Assembly (NCBI GenBank): GCA_024278345.1
Contig: JAJRTK010000346.1
Span: 1-13,053 of the forward strand
Reading direction: 5' to 3'
DNA length: 13,053 bases
DNA from: a bacterium
Lineage (GTDB): Bacteria > CSSED10-310 > JAJRTK01
Each line of letters opens with the position of its first letter. Within the stretch, counting starts at the first letter, position 1. The position numbers and the translations under genes were made by a program. Positions 1-7,389 of the stretch are shown piece after piece. A model generated the notes under the pieces. The model had not been told where the DNA came from, did not search any database, and worked only from the letters and a program-made list of their open reading frames with translations.

Positions 1-1241
1 ATTGCGCCGAGTCCCTTGCAATCGGCCAGCCCGTTAAACTTCAGGTCCGTCCCGTCCTGGATGCACAAGACCGTCTGCTGCGCCTTCATCCGCCTGATGG
101 TCTGCTCGCGGTGCGGCGCGAGGATGTTGTCCATCGTGAGCGCCGAGTCGTCCGGTTGGTCGATGAAACGGTAGTAGCCCTTCACCGCCGCCCAGTCTCC
201 CTGCGCTACGCCAGAAAAAGCCCGTAGAGGTTCTTCTGCTTGGATCATTGCACTTTGCACGAGCCGTTTACTCCAGCGCCTGTCGCCCAGAGACGCACCA
301 CCAAACTCCTGCTTCGCCCAGCGGTTGCTCTCAAGGCCGGCCCCCACCGGCAATGGACCCAGCCCGCTGTGCTCAGCCAGGCCCATCCGCTGCCGAAAGT
401 TCTTGTCCAGTTCATACATGTAGACGTCTTTGACCGTCTCCGGCCTCTGTCTCTCGCGGTCCTGACGGCCCCGCCCCTGGGTCGAGCCAACACGAATCCA
501 GTTGGCCGCCTGAAAACACGTTCCGGCGTGCTCCGCGGTATCAACGAAGGTCTCCACCAACCAAGGATGATAGCCGTAACGGGCCACGAAGTCACTAGGC
601 AGTCGCTGCATCGCCATGCCCAAGACTCGCGAAGCCAGGTTGTGGCATCGCACCGAGGGGCGGATGAGAAAGCGACTCAAGCCCACCACCCGATCCAACT
701 GCATCCGCCGAGTCTGCGTCGCCCAGCCGATCCAGCGATCACGGCACCGCAGATGAAGTGCGGCCGATGCGAAGGCCAGCCCGCCCAGAATACCGTGTTC
801 GGAACCGAGCAAATATCGCAGTTATCGACCGACGAATGGTCCCGCCCCTCGAGGATGCTCACGAATCAACAACTCGTTCCAAAGCCGCATCTGCTCTTCG
901 CTCTCGACGAGTATCAGCTCGAGGTCCCGGACTTCGCCCGCACTTTGTGGTACGCCTTAAGGTGGCGGCACACTCTCCCCCAAACGACGAGGCGTGGATG
1001 GACCCGTCTTCGTAGCGGGAGCAGGCAGCTCAAACAAGCCGCGGGAGGATAGGACCCGAAGCGCCTTCAGGCAAGTAGAGCGCTGCCCGCAACCACGTGC
1101 GTCAAGGAAGCCAAACTCCCTGCAAAGGTCATCGGCCAGCGCAGTGCGATGCATCTGGGGCTGTGCTGCCACGAGTCTCCGAACGTAATCGACTGCGTCG
1201 GGCCGAGCAAGCCACCTCAGGATGTTGCTCCGGGGTACCAT
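1..1241 (-). pseudogene. Decayed DruA-domain/Tn5-IS4-type transposase, 5' part; continues beyond the window start
   Basis: One minus-strand reading frame runs from ATG at 1241 to the window edge (about 413 codons), broken by two in-frame TAA stops at 957-959 (codon 95) and 822-824 (codon 140). Before the first stop is a DruA/DUF4338-type N-terminus (LCREFGFLDARG, then GLFELP). After the second come WIGWATQTRRMQLDRVVGLS, RYGYHPWLVETFVDT, GTCFQAANW and GRGRQDR, all typical of that domain. From about residue 303 the Tn5/IS4-type N-terminal domain begins (EFGGASLGDRRWSKRLV, then GDWAAVKGYYRFID and ILAPHREQT), and QDGTDLKF near residue 393 should hold the first Asp of the DDE catalytic triad. The frame is intact apart from the stops, so decay is recent or still at the point-mutation stage; the second stop is explained by CAA (Gln) to TAA. 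The remaining DDE residues lie outside the window. Family assignment is firm; inactivity is inferred from the stops. Confidence 0.85.
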
Positions 1242-1371
1242 GACGCCATCATAGCCACCATGGTTTACTTTGTTCAGTCCTACTTATAGGGAATGGGCCA
1301 TCCACGCAAGGCGGGACACTTCAAGGATTGTGGAAATCCAATCGTCTGGGCAACGCCTCGCTCCGCTCGGC

Positions 1372-1441
1372 GGGTCACGTTTGCGTGACTCGAAGGGTCA
1401 CGTTTGCGTGACTCGAAGGGTCACGCCGTGCGTTACCCGAA
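1372..1441. repeat. Tandem repeat: two identical 23-bp units plus a diverged 24-bp third
   Basis: Units at 1372-1394 and 1395-1417 are identical (GGGTCACGTTTGCGTGACTC, then GAA). The third, 1418-1441, keeps GGGTCACG and CCGAA but has changed in the middle. Each full unit contains the dyad GTCACG-TTTG-CGTGAC, so each could form a 6-bp stem with a 4-base loop in either strand. There are no spacers between units. The function is unknown: protein-binding sites or replication-slippage products are both possible. Confidence 0.85.
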
Positions 1442-1449
1442 GGTCGTCT

Positions 1450-1540
1450 GGGGACTCTGTCCCCCGCCCCCTGGCAGGGCTTTGCCCTGCACCCACCAGG
1501 GAGCCAGCTCATCTTCCCGTTGCAACGAAGGGCAACGGGA
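1450..1540. repeat. Cluster of three perfect hairpins in intergenic DNA
   Basis: Three perfect inverted repeats stand in a row. They are GGGGAC-TCT-GTCCCC (1450-1464), GCAGGGC-TTT-GCCCTGC (1474-1490), and a 9-bp stem TCCCGTTGC...GCAACGGGA (arms 1515-1523 and 1532-1540, 8-base loop). The first two have exactly three-base loops. None is followed by a clear T-tract on either strand, so they are not obvious terminators. They resemble bacterial intergenic palindromic repeats (REP-like) in design, but I recognise no named family. Confidence 0.75.
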
Positions 1541-1546
1541 TCCCAG

Positions 1547-1701
1547 CCCACGTTTTTGTACGCTACGCGTGTTCCTTTTTTTTCTGTTCTGTCCCGCCAT
1601 GCGTGGATACCCCGAGGCGCAAACCAATGCGCTTTCCCTACCCCTATCCACATTTTCGTGCGCTGCGCGCTTTTATCGGGTGGCCAAAACGATGACCACC
1701 C
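1547..1701. repeat. Diverged 27-bp direct repeat pair and stem-loop
   Basis: Positions 1547-1573 and 1647-1673 match at 20 of 27 bases exactly 100 bp apart, all but one difference being a transition. The core is CCAC-TTTT-GT-CGCT-CGCG, which looks like a decayed CACG/CGTG hairpin. Between them lies a 5-bp stem (GCGCA/TGCGC, 1617-1632). At 1678-1701 arms GGGTGG and CCACCC enclose a loop, and the minus strand extends the stem to 8 bp with one G-U pair. This stem-loop sits 53 bp downstream of the minus-strand gene ending at 1754, but no T-run follows it, so terminator function is doubtful. Positions 1242-1371, next to the pseudogene, show nothing else I can name. Confidence 0.6.
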
Positions 1702-1753
1702 CCGGCCTTCCGGCATGCTTGCCCAGGGTTTCGCCCCATGGGCGCCTCTTTTC

Positions 1754-2194
1754 CTACGCCAGGGTGGCCAGGAGCAGTGGAATCCAGATCTGGATGACGA
1801 TGGCGGCAAGGCCAATGGCCGCGATGATGAACAGGATGAAGTAGAGCTTCTTGAGAGCGCCAAGGGCACTCATCAGATGTTCGATGTCGCTTCCTTCGGT
1901 GTCGGCAACCAGCCGGAAACTTGAGGCGGCATGCCTGGTGAACAGTCCCAAAGCCAGGCATAGGGCTCCAAAGAGGAGAACCGTTCCCGACGCCTTCTGC
2001 AAGAGCGAAGTGTCGATTTCTCCCGGCAGTTTTCCCAGAATCTTGTTGCCTTCATAAAGTAGGTAAACCGCACCAGCGGCTGTGGCAATTCCCAGCAGAC
2101 TGAAAAAAATGCCCACGTTGCGCATGTACTGGGCAAGGTTTCTGAAAACTGTATTTTCTTCCGCCGTGAACTCGTAGGAGGAGGCCTTGGACAT
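1754..2194 (-). CDS. Small integral membrane protein of unknown function (146 aa)
   Basis: I do not recognise the family. The protein has a polar N-terminal stretch of about 27 residues followed by three hydrophobic segments at about residues 28-48, 70-87 and 116-143. A short charged segment of about 25 residues, ending in a Glu/Asp-containing stretch, separates the second and third. There is no cleavable signal peptide and no catalytic motif. The ATG at 2194 is supported by AGGA about 8 bases upstream and by a sigma-70-like promoter about 45 bp upstream. It is transcribed alone, divergently from the sigma-factor operon, with a hairpin-rich gene-free stretch downstream. Its divergent position leaves open co-regulation with that operon, but nothing shows a functional link. 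Confidence 0.75.
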   Translation of the reverse strand: MSKASSYEFTAEENTVFRNLAQYMRNVGIFFSLLGIATAAGAVYLLYEGNKILGKLPGEIDTSLLQKASGTVLLFGALCLALGLFTRHAASSFRLVADTEGSDIEHLMSALGALKKLYFILFIIAAIGLAAIVIQIWIPLLLATLA

Positions 2195-2238
2195 GGTCTG
2201 TTCCTGCTGGAGTTGGGGTTTTGGGTGCTCTATGGAAA

Positions 2239-2268
2239 ATGTTAGCTGCCCCTTTCAGGTCCTGTCAA
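2239..2268 (-). promoter_or_regulatory. Sigma-70-type promoter for the membrane protein gene at 1754-2194
   Basis: Read on the minus strand, a perfect TTGACA (2263-2268) is followed by an 18-bp spacer and TAACAT (2239-2244), which matches four of six -10 positions. Transcription would start near 2230, giving a leader of about 35 bases before the ATG at 2194. Confidence 0.6.
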
Positions 2269-2286
2269 CGCGATGGACCATGGAAT

Positions 2287-2300
2287 CGATCCTGGGATCG
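2287..2300. promoter_or_regulatory. Short perfect dyad between divergent genes, possible operator
   Basis: CGATCC-TG-GGATCG is a perfect 6+6 dyad. It lies 37 bp upstream of the sigma-factor start codon and just upstream of the -35 box of the divergent promoter. The position suits a regulator site for either gene. The assignment rests on symmetry and location only. Confidence 0.3.
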
Positions 2301-2336
2301 GTGTAACCTAAAAGGGAGATTCTGGGTAATCAAGAC

Positions 2337-2972
2337 ATGGGATTGGCGACGATTCAGATGCATTTAGGCCAGTGGAAGGCTCCATCGGCCCCTTCGACCG
2401 CCGGCCAAAGGGTGGAACGAAAACTGCTCGAGGCCGCGCAAAACGGGGATGACGCAGCTTTTGGGCGCTTGATTGAGAGGCACCAACAGCCCCTCTTGCG
2501 CTATCTGTGCCGGTTGGTTCGGAGGAGCGATGTAGGGCAGGATCTTTGTCAGGAGACTTTCTTGCGAGCCTGGCGTCACCTGGAAAAACTGGACTCAAAC
2601 CGATCCTTGGCTCCCTGGCTCTACCGTGTGGCCACGAATTTGGCCCTCAACTATTTGGAGAGGCGGAGTTGGCGGTTCCTGCCTCTCCTTCGCCGGGGCC
2701 GGGACGGGGGCACTGTAGAAATGGAGATCCTGTCAGAGGCTGCCGGCGCCGACGAATTGATGGCGCGTCTTCAAAGTATCGAAACCGTTCAGGAGCACTT
2801 GGAGAAACTTGCTCCGCACCATCGAGCCGTCTTGTTGTTGTATTATGGTGAGGACCTGAGTTGCAGGGAGCTTGCCCGGGCGCTGGACGTTACCGAGTCG
2901 GCGGCCAAGGTTCGGCTATTTCGGGCCAGGAAGCGTTTCAAAACATTACTGTCGCAGCGAGGCGATTCATGA
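2337..2972 (+). CDS. ECF-type RNA polymerase sigma factor (211 aa)
   Basis: An alternative sigma factor of the extracytoplasmic-function class, which directs RNA polymerase to a small regulon. Region sigma-2 covers about residues 28-112: AFGRLIERHQQPLLRYL, then the region 2.2 signature DLCQETFLRAWRHL at 69-82, then PWLYRVATNLALNYLERR. A 35-residue linker follows. Region sigma-4 is at about 146-205, with the DNA-recognition helix around ELARALDVTESAAKVRLFRAR. There is no extra C-terminal domain. The ATG at 2337 has only a distant purine-rich stretch (AAAGGGAG, about 20 bases upstream), so the true start could be internal, such as the GTG at 2412, still ahead of sigma-2. The gene overlaps the anti-sigma gene by ATGA, indicating translational coupling. 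The activating signal is unknown. Confidence 0.92.
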   Translation: MGLATIQMHLGQWKAPSAPSTAGQRVERKLLEAAQNGDDAAFGRLIERHQQPLLRYLCRLVRRSDVGQDLCQETFLRAWRHLEKLDSNRSLAPWLYRVATNLALNYLERRSWRFLPLLRRGRDGGTVEMEILSEAAGADELMARLQSIETVQEHLEKLAPHHRAVLLLYYGEDLSCRELARALDVTESAAKVRLFRARKRFKTLLSQRGDS

Positions 2973-3490
2973 ACTGCCAGGAAGTCCGCGAACGGGTGCT
3001 GGGGAGCGGAAGCACCGAAGCCGCGCCTTTCGAGGTGAAACAGCATTTGAGGGAATGCCGGGATTGTGCCCTGGAAGCTCAGATCAGCGAAGCTCTTCTG
3101 GGCGCCATCGCGGCCATGGAAACCCCGCGAGCCGATCTTGTGGGCGCTATTCTGGCCCGGCGGAGGAGCCGGGCTTCCTGGCCCACCACGCTGTTGCAGA
3201 TGGCGGTCTTCCTGGTGCTGACTCTCTGTTTGGGCCAGCTCTTTCCAAAACTCCTTGTCTGGGTCCCCGGAGCCTCGTCTGTCGATGCCTTTCTGACCTG
3301 GCCCATCGAAAAAGCCTCCTGGGTTTTGGCATGGTTCGTCGGTGGCTTTGACGCCCTGGGCGAACTGGTGCATGGCTACGTGAAGCCTCTCCAAGGAGGG
3401 CTTTTTCGCGGCCTCGCCGGGCTTCTGATTCTAGCGGGCTTGAATCTTGGGATGCTCGTTCATTCCGGAAAAAGTGGAGGCGCGGCGTAA
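2969..3490 (+). CDS. Membrane-anchored zinc-binding anti-sigma factor (173 aa)
   Basis: Predicted to hold the preceding sigma factor inactive at the membrane. The N-terminal cytoplasmic segment has the zinc-binding anti-sigma signature His26-x3-Cys30-x2-Cys33, preceded by Cys3, as in ZAS-family proteins. A hydrophobic span follows at about 73-98, a weaker one near 112-128, and a third at about 145-164. The start is the ATG at 2969, which overlaps the sigma stop codon as ATGA. GAGG six bases upstream and the zinc motif beginning at residue 3 support it over any longer form. The extracytoplasmic part is short and has no sensor domain I recognise, so the signal may come through the next two gene products. 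The regulatory role is inferred from family and gene pairing. Confidence 0.85.
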   Translation: MNCQEVRERVLGSGSTEAAPFEVKQHLRECRDCALEAQISEALLGAIAAMETPRADLVGAILARRRSRASWPTTLLQMAVFLVLTLCLGQLFPKLLVWVPGASSVDAFLTWPIEKASWVLAWFVGGFDALGELVHGYVKPLQGGLFRGLAGLLILAGLNLGMLVHSGKSGGAA

Positions 3491-4024
3491 ATGGGGTACG
3501 GAACCTGGATCATGCCCTTTGGTGCCGCGGATTCGGCGGCTTTGAGTGATGCCATTTCCGGGCTCGTTCTGATTCTCGGCATCGCCATGGCCGTCGGTTT
3601 GGCCGTGTTGGCCATGGGCGCCGCCTCAATTGTCTTGTCCGCCCTGCTGCCGGGAGTGGTGCGGCGAACCGCGGTGGTCCAGGCCGCGCAGCCGTTCCGG
3701 ACCATGCTCCTGGGAGCCATCAATATTGCCGGTCTCCTTGTCCTTACCGCGATACTGGGAGCTCATCCTCTCGGTGGGCTGCTAGGGCTCTTGCTCCTGG
3801 TTGTGTTGGCTTTTTCCGGCTTGCTGGGGTTGGTGGGTCTGGGGTGGAATGTCGCCGCTTTTTTCTCGCCTCCGGAAGGCCCGCCGGGCCGTCGGCAACT
3901 GGGAGCGGGAGGCGGGCTCCTGGTGCTCGCCTGGTTCTTTCCCATTTTGGGCCAGGCCTTCGCCATCTTTTGCCTCTGTGCCGCGGTGGGCGGTGTTGTC
4001 TTGGGAGCTCGCCAGCGGTATTGA
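3491..4024 (+). CDS. Multi-spanning membrane protein, function unknown (177 aa)
   Basis: The ATG follows the anti-sigma stop codon with no intervening base (TAAATG), so the two are almost certainly co-translated. The product is very hydrophobic, with likely membrane segments at about residues 21-53, 71-90, 94-126 and 139-173. The first and third are long enough to be hairpins. It is rich in Gly, Leu, Ala and Val. Two short charged or proline-rich turns stand out: VVRRTAVVQAAQPFR (57-70) and SPPEGPPGRRQ (126-136). I recognise no family or catalytic residues. Its place between an anti-sigma factor and an exported protein suggests a role in signal relay or in anchoring or exporting the latter. 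Confidence 0.75.
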   Translation: MGYGTWIMPFGAADSAALSDAISGLVLILGIAMAVGLAVLAMGAASIVLSALLPGVVRRTAVVQAAQPFRTMLLGAINIAGLLVLTAILGAHPLGGLLGLLLLVVLAFSGLLGLVGLGWNVAAFFSPPEGPPGRRQLGAGGGLLVLAWFFPILGQAFAIFCLCAAVGGVVLGARQRY

Positions 4025-4044
4025 CCAGGAGAGGCGAAACTTCC

Positions 4045-4051
4045 AAGGAGG
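4045..4051 (+). promoter_or_regulatory. Strong ribosome binding site fixing a TTG start
   Basis: AAGGAGG lies nine bases before TTG at 4061. It decides the start of the large exported-protein gene, since no ATG is near and the signal peptide begins directly after this TTG. Confidence 0.8.
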
Positions 4052-4060
4052 GGCTAGACG

Positions 4061-6232
4061 TTGAGCGGAGCGCGGAATTGGGCGGTCATGATCGTGGTCC
4101 CGGGCCTGATGTGGGCGGCTGTGGCCAGCGGTGCCGAGTGTGTGCGGCTCCAGGTGCGCTGGAAAACGGGCAATTATGGATTTTCAGGTTCGGCCCGCTG
4201 GCCCCGACGCCCTTCGGGGCTCCAGCTCTCCATGTTTGAGGTGGACGCGATGCTCGGCGGCCTCAAGGGAGAGATCGAGCGCCGGTACCGGGCATTGAGC
4301 ACTGGAGAGCTACCTGTTTCCCCCTTGGAAACTGAAACCTTTGGTGAGCTCTTGGATCGACTGGAAGAGTTGCGGGACCAGGGCGATTCGGCTGCTCACC
4401 CCGAGATCGAAGGCCGGATCTGGGAAGCCCGCGGCATCCTTCAGGCCGCTTTGTCGGAGATCGCTGAGGAACTTGCTCCCTTGAGGGCGCGACACCGGGA
4501 GCTTGTGGAGCTTTCGGCCCAGGCCAAGGAGGAGATGAGGTCCTTCCTTGACACCGAGTGCGGCGGAGCAGTTGGTGGCGGTTTTCAGTTCTCAAATGGT
4601 GGAGCTCTTCCCAAAGTTCCTCGGCTTACGATTCCCCGCCTGCCGGACTGGCTTGCATTCAGCCACGCGTTGAGCCTCCAGGCGGGAGTGGCTTTCGTCT
4701 GGTGGCCGCCGGGCCACGGGGTTTCAGGTGTGGCGACTCTTGCGGCGGTTGCTTTTTACGCCTGGGTGGGTGCGCCGTCCGCGGTCGATGCCGCCTTGGC
4801 GGAGGAGCCTCGGAGCGGGGTGGGCGGGTTTTCGTGGGAAGAGGATGCCTGGCCGCTCACCGCGGGGCCTTCGAGAGCCTTTTCCGCCAAGGAAGGCTTT
4901 TGGGGATCGGGTTCGGGATTTCATAGCACGCTTCTGGAGAAGATTGCCGCTGCCGATTCAGATCCACCTGGCGGAGAGATGGCGGGTGGCGTCACCTTGG
5001 GGGATCAGGTGCCGGAAATGTCGGAGGACAGGGCGAGTAGCGTGCGCAGGCCTGCGCGCGATGGGAGCGGAACTCAACAAAAATCTTCACCGACATTCGC
5101 TGAAAAAGGGGATCGGAGGGGCGACGATAGCTCAAAGAGTGCTGGTTCGGCTTCGGGGAGGCTCCTTTTCTGGCAGCGATTCATCAGGGGCCTTGGCGGA
5201 GTGAGGCGGAGGGGCTCTTGGGCGGTGGAGAACTTTGCGCTACGCGCCCGGGGTTCCTTGGATTACCCTGGGGAAAGTCTCTATCTTTTTGGAGAGGAGG
5301 CGTGGCGTAACTATAAGATTGAGCTCGATTTCTTGTTGGAAGGCGGCGAGTTTGAAACAGGGCTCCTGCTCCGGAGCCAGTCTGAGGAGAACACCTATGT
5401 TTTGCGTATTCGAGGCGAGCTTGCCCCTGGCAAGGCCTACCATCAGGCGGTTGATCTGGTTCTTCGGAGTGGAGGCCGGGTGCGGAGGGTTGTTTGTGGT
5501 ACGGAGCGGCGGATACCGGTGAACCAGTGGATTCGCCTGGCGGTCCGGGTGGAATGGAGTCGGTTTCAGCTCTTCCTTGATGGCCTGGAGGTTTTAGACT
5601 GTTGGGACGACAACCTGGAAACCGGCGGTGCCAGCTTGCGGTTGGCGGGGCGGACGGAGGCTCGTTTTGACAATATCGTCGTCCGGGAGATTCCGGTGGC
5701 TGGTTCACCGTGGCGGGAAAGAGGGGCCAAGGGGGGGAGCCTTTTGAGGGAGCGGGAGGGCTGGAGTCGAAGCGGAGGCCGGTTCGATCTGGAGGATGGA
5801 TTGGTGCAGGGGCTTGCGGCTTCCAGGGAGCCGGTCTGGTTTTTCAGACCGGTTTCGGCGAGCCGTGGACCGTACAGCGTGGCCATTCGCGTCGTGGGCG
5901 CAGCAGGCGGCGGCGGGCTTTTTCTAGGGCAGGGACAGCGGATGGTGGCGGCTGTTGTGGTTCCCGGCGCGGAGCCTGACCGTGGCCGCTTCCGGATCTT
6001 GGTTCGCCGGGAGGGCAAGTGGGAGCCCGTCCTGACTCGGGCGGTTCCTGTTGTCCGCCACCAGTGGGTCCGGATCGAGGCGGAGATCGCCCAAGGGGCG
6101 CTGATCGTCAAGATCGACGACAAGGTCCTTGCGCGATGGGTAGGGCCGCTAGCCCGGATCGAGCGCGTGGGGATTCTTGCCTATGGCCGCGGGCGACTGT
6201 TGGCCGATACCTTGGTGGGGCCAAAGCCATGA
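4061..6232 (+). CDS. Large exported protein with coiled coil and two LamG/DUF1080-like domains (723 aa)
   Basis: Residues 1-25 form a signal peptide (positive start, hydrophobic core IVVPGLMWAAVA, small residues SGA at the likely cleavage point). Residues 64-165 are charged and helix-prone (coiled coil). Residues 200-245 hold hydrophobic stretches, the second of which (about 222-245) could cross a membrane. Residues 250-367 are low-complexity, rich in Gly, Ser and charge. Residues 370-545 resemble a concanavalin-type jelly roll of the LamG/3-keto-disaccharide hydrolase (DUF1080) kind: YKIELDFLLEGGEFETGLLLRS, NQWIRLAVRVEWSRFQLFLDG and ARFDNIVVREI. Residues 565-723 look like a second, diverged copy (HQWVRIEAEIAQGALIVKIDDKVL). 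Such folds usually bind or cleave carbohydrate; no catalytic residues can be pointed to. As last gene of the sigma operon, it is a candidate effector or sensor at the cell surface. Confidence 0.8.
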   Translation: MSGARNWAVMIVVPGLMWAAVASGAECVRLQVRWKTGNYGFSGSARWPRRPSGLQLSMFEVDAMLGGLKGEIERRYRALSTGELPVSPLETETFGELLDRLEELRDQGDSAAHPEIEGRIWEARGILQAALSEIAEELAPLRARHRELVELSAQAKEEMRSFLDTECGGAVGGGFQFSNGGALPKVPRLTIPRLPDWLAFSHALSLQAGVAFVWWPPGHGVSGVATLAAVAFYAWVGAPSAVDAALAEEPRSGVGGFSWEEDAWPLTAGPSRAFSAKEGFWGSGSGFHSTLLEKIAAADSDPPGGEMAGGVTLGDQVPEMSEDRASSVRRPARDGSGTQQKSSPTFAEKGDRRGDDSSKSAGSASGRLLFWQRFIRGLGGVRRRGSWAVENFALRARGSLDYPGESLYLFGEEAWRNYKIELDFLLEGGEFETGLLLRSQSEENTYVLRIRGELAPGKAYHQAVDLVLRSGGRVRRVVCGTERRIPVNQWIRLAVRVEWSRFQLFLDGLEVLDCWDDNLETGGASLRLAGRTEARFDNIVVREIPVAGSPWRERGAKGGSLLREREGWSRSGGRFDLEDGLVQGLAASREPVWFFRPVSASRGPYSVAIRVVGAAGGGGLFLGQGQRMVAAVVVPGAEPDRGRFRILVRREGKWEPVLTRAVPVVRHQWVRIEAEIAQGALIVKIDDKVLARWVGPLARIERVGILAYGRGRLLADTLVGPKP

Positions 6233-6320
6233 CTGGCTGCCGATGCGAGGCGCGGGCTGAAGCCAACTTCCGCTCCGGTGACCCATGGTCCCGCTTTACG
6301 TGGATACCGGCGGTTTTCCG

Positions 6321-7319
6321 CTACATTTGGCGCGGCGTAGCCAGATCGATGGGAAGTGATGGATCGAGACTGCCCAGGACCCGAAGATAGGCCGCATAGC
6401 GCTCCGCTGCCCGAGGGTTTTCCGGCAGGCCCGCCCGGACGCCGCAGTCTTCTTCCGTGAGATGGAGGCAGTTGGAAAAGTGGCACGGGCCGGTTGCTTC
6501 AAGGCCGGGGTAGAGACGCGCCAGTTGACGCGGTTCGAGGTCCGCGGGTTCGAAAACGCGGATGCCGGGGCTATCCACCAGAAAGCCGCCTTCGGGAAGC
6601 CTTAGGATCCGTGAGCGGCTGGTGATGTGTTGGCCTCTTCCCGTCACGTGGACCACTTCTCCCACCACCAGTTTGGCTTCGGGGATCAGGCAGTTGATGA
6701 GACTGCTCTTGCCGACGCCCGAATGGCCGATGAATGCCGAGGAACGATTGCGGAGCGCTTGCCTCAGCTCATCCATGCCCAGCCCGCTCTTCGTGCTCGT
6801 TTCCAGGCAGGGCATGGAGAGTCGCCGATAAATCGTCAGCAGGTGCGATGGAATGTCCGAGGGCACGAGGTCGATCTTGTTCAAGACCAGGATAGGCCTG
6901 AGACCCGTGGTGGCGGCGGCCACGAGGAAGCGATCCACGAGGCCTGGCCGAAATGGCGGGTCTTGTGCCGCGGCCACCACCACGAGCTGCTCGAGGTTGC
7001 TGAAAAGGAGCTGATTCTTGCCACCGCCTTCGGGGGAGGATCGCCGGAACTCACTCCTTCTTGGAAGCAGCTCTGTCACCACCGGCATACTGTTCCGCCC
7101 CGAGCCATAGCGAATTTCGTCGCCGACGACGATGCGACCGACCCGGCGGTAGAAGGCGCGGGGCAAGGCGACGCGGATCGCTTGGTCCTTGGGACGCGGT
7201 TCCGAAAGGGTGCCGGGCTGGACTCGCAGCTCGCGCTGGTAGGAAATAAGGACTGTACCAACTTCTCCAGGTTGGCCGAAGTTGCGGTTGCTTTTCCGTT
7301 TGTGTCTCTTGCTCGTCAT
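6321..7319 (-). CDS. rsgA: Ribosome small-subunit GTPase RsgA (332 aa)
   Basis: A circularly permuted GTPase that acts in the cytoplasm in late maturation of the 30S subunit. An OB-fold N-terminal domain (about 15-100) is followed by the GTPase domain with motifs in permuted order: G4 NKID (147-150), G1 GHSGVGKSS (198-206), switch region TGRGQHITSRS (226-236) and G3 DSPG (249-252). The C-terminal zinc knuckle has Cys279, Cys284, His286 and Cys292 (CHFSNCLHLTEEDC). All expected motifs are present and the length is normal. The basic N-terminus KRHKRKSNRN suits RNA contact. It is last in the minus-strand run, 70 bp after the rodZ-like stop, and converges on the exported-protein gene with an 88-bp gap in which I see no clear terminator. 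The ATG at 7319 has only a weak upstream GGGA. Confidence 0.95.
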   Translation of the reverse strand: MTSKRHKRKSNRNFGQPGEVGTVLISYQRELRVQPGTLSEPRPKDQAIRVALPRAFYRRVGRIVVGDEIRYGSGRNSMPVVTELLPRRSEFRRSSPEGGGKNQLLFSNLEQLVVVAAAQDPPFRPGLVDRFLVAAATTGLRPILVLNKIDLVPSDIPSHLLTIYRRLSMPCLETSTKSGLGMDELRQALRNRSSAFIGHSGVGKSSLINCLIPEAKLVVGEVVHVTGRGQHITSRSRILRLPEGGFLVDSPGIRVFEPADLEPRQLARLYPGLEATGPCHFSNCLHLTEEDCGVRAGLPENPRAAERYAAYLRVLGSLDPSLPIDLATPRQM

Positions 7320-7389
7320 TCAGTCCCGGGTTTCGGCGGGCGCATGCCCGTTGCGGTCTGTTCGCCTCTGGCGGCTGGAGGTCGGCCGG

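Noticed and set aside
822-959. The two transposase stops as programmed recoding
   Set aside because: Both are TAA in the same frame, with no slippery sequence or overlapping frame carrying the continuation; point mutation is simpler.
240-1052. 270-codon open frame on the plus strand
   Set aside because: It is antisense to the transposase frame, which shows clear family motifs; the plus-strand translation has none.
1372-1441. CRISPR array
   Set aside because: The units are directly adjacent with no spacers, and no cas genes are present. The Cas4-like domains at 10581-12170 are too far away and in an unrelated context.
1678-1701. Rho-independent terminator for the gene ending at 1754
   Set aside because: The stem is good, but no T-tract follows on the minus strand.
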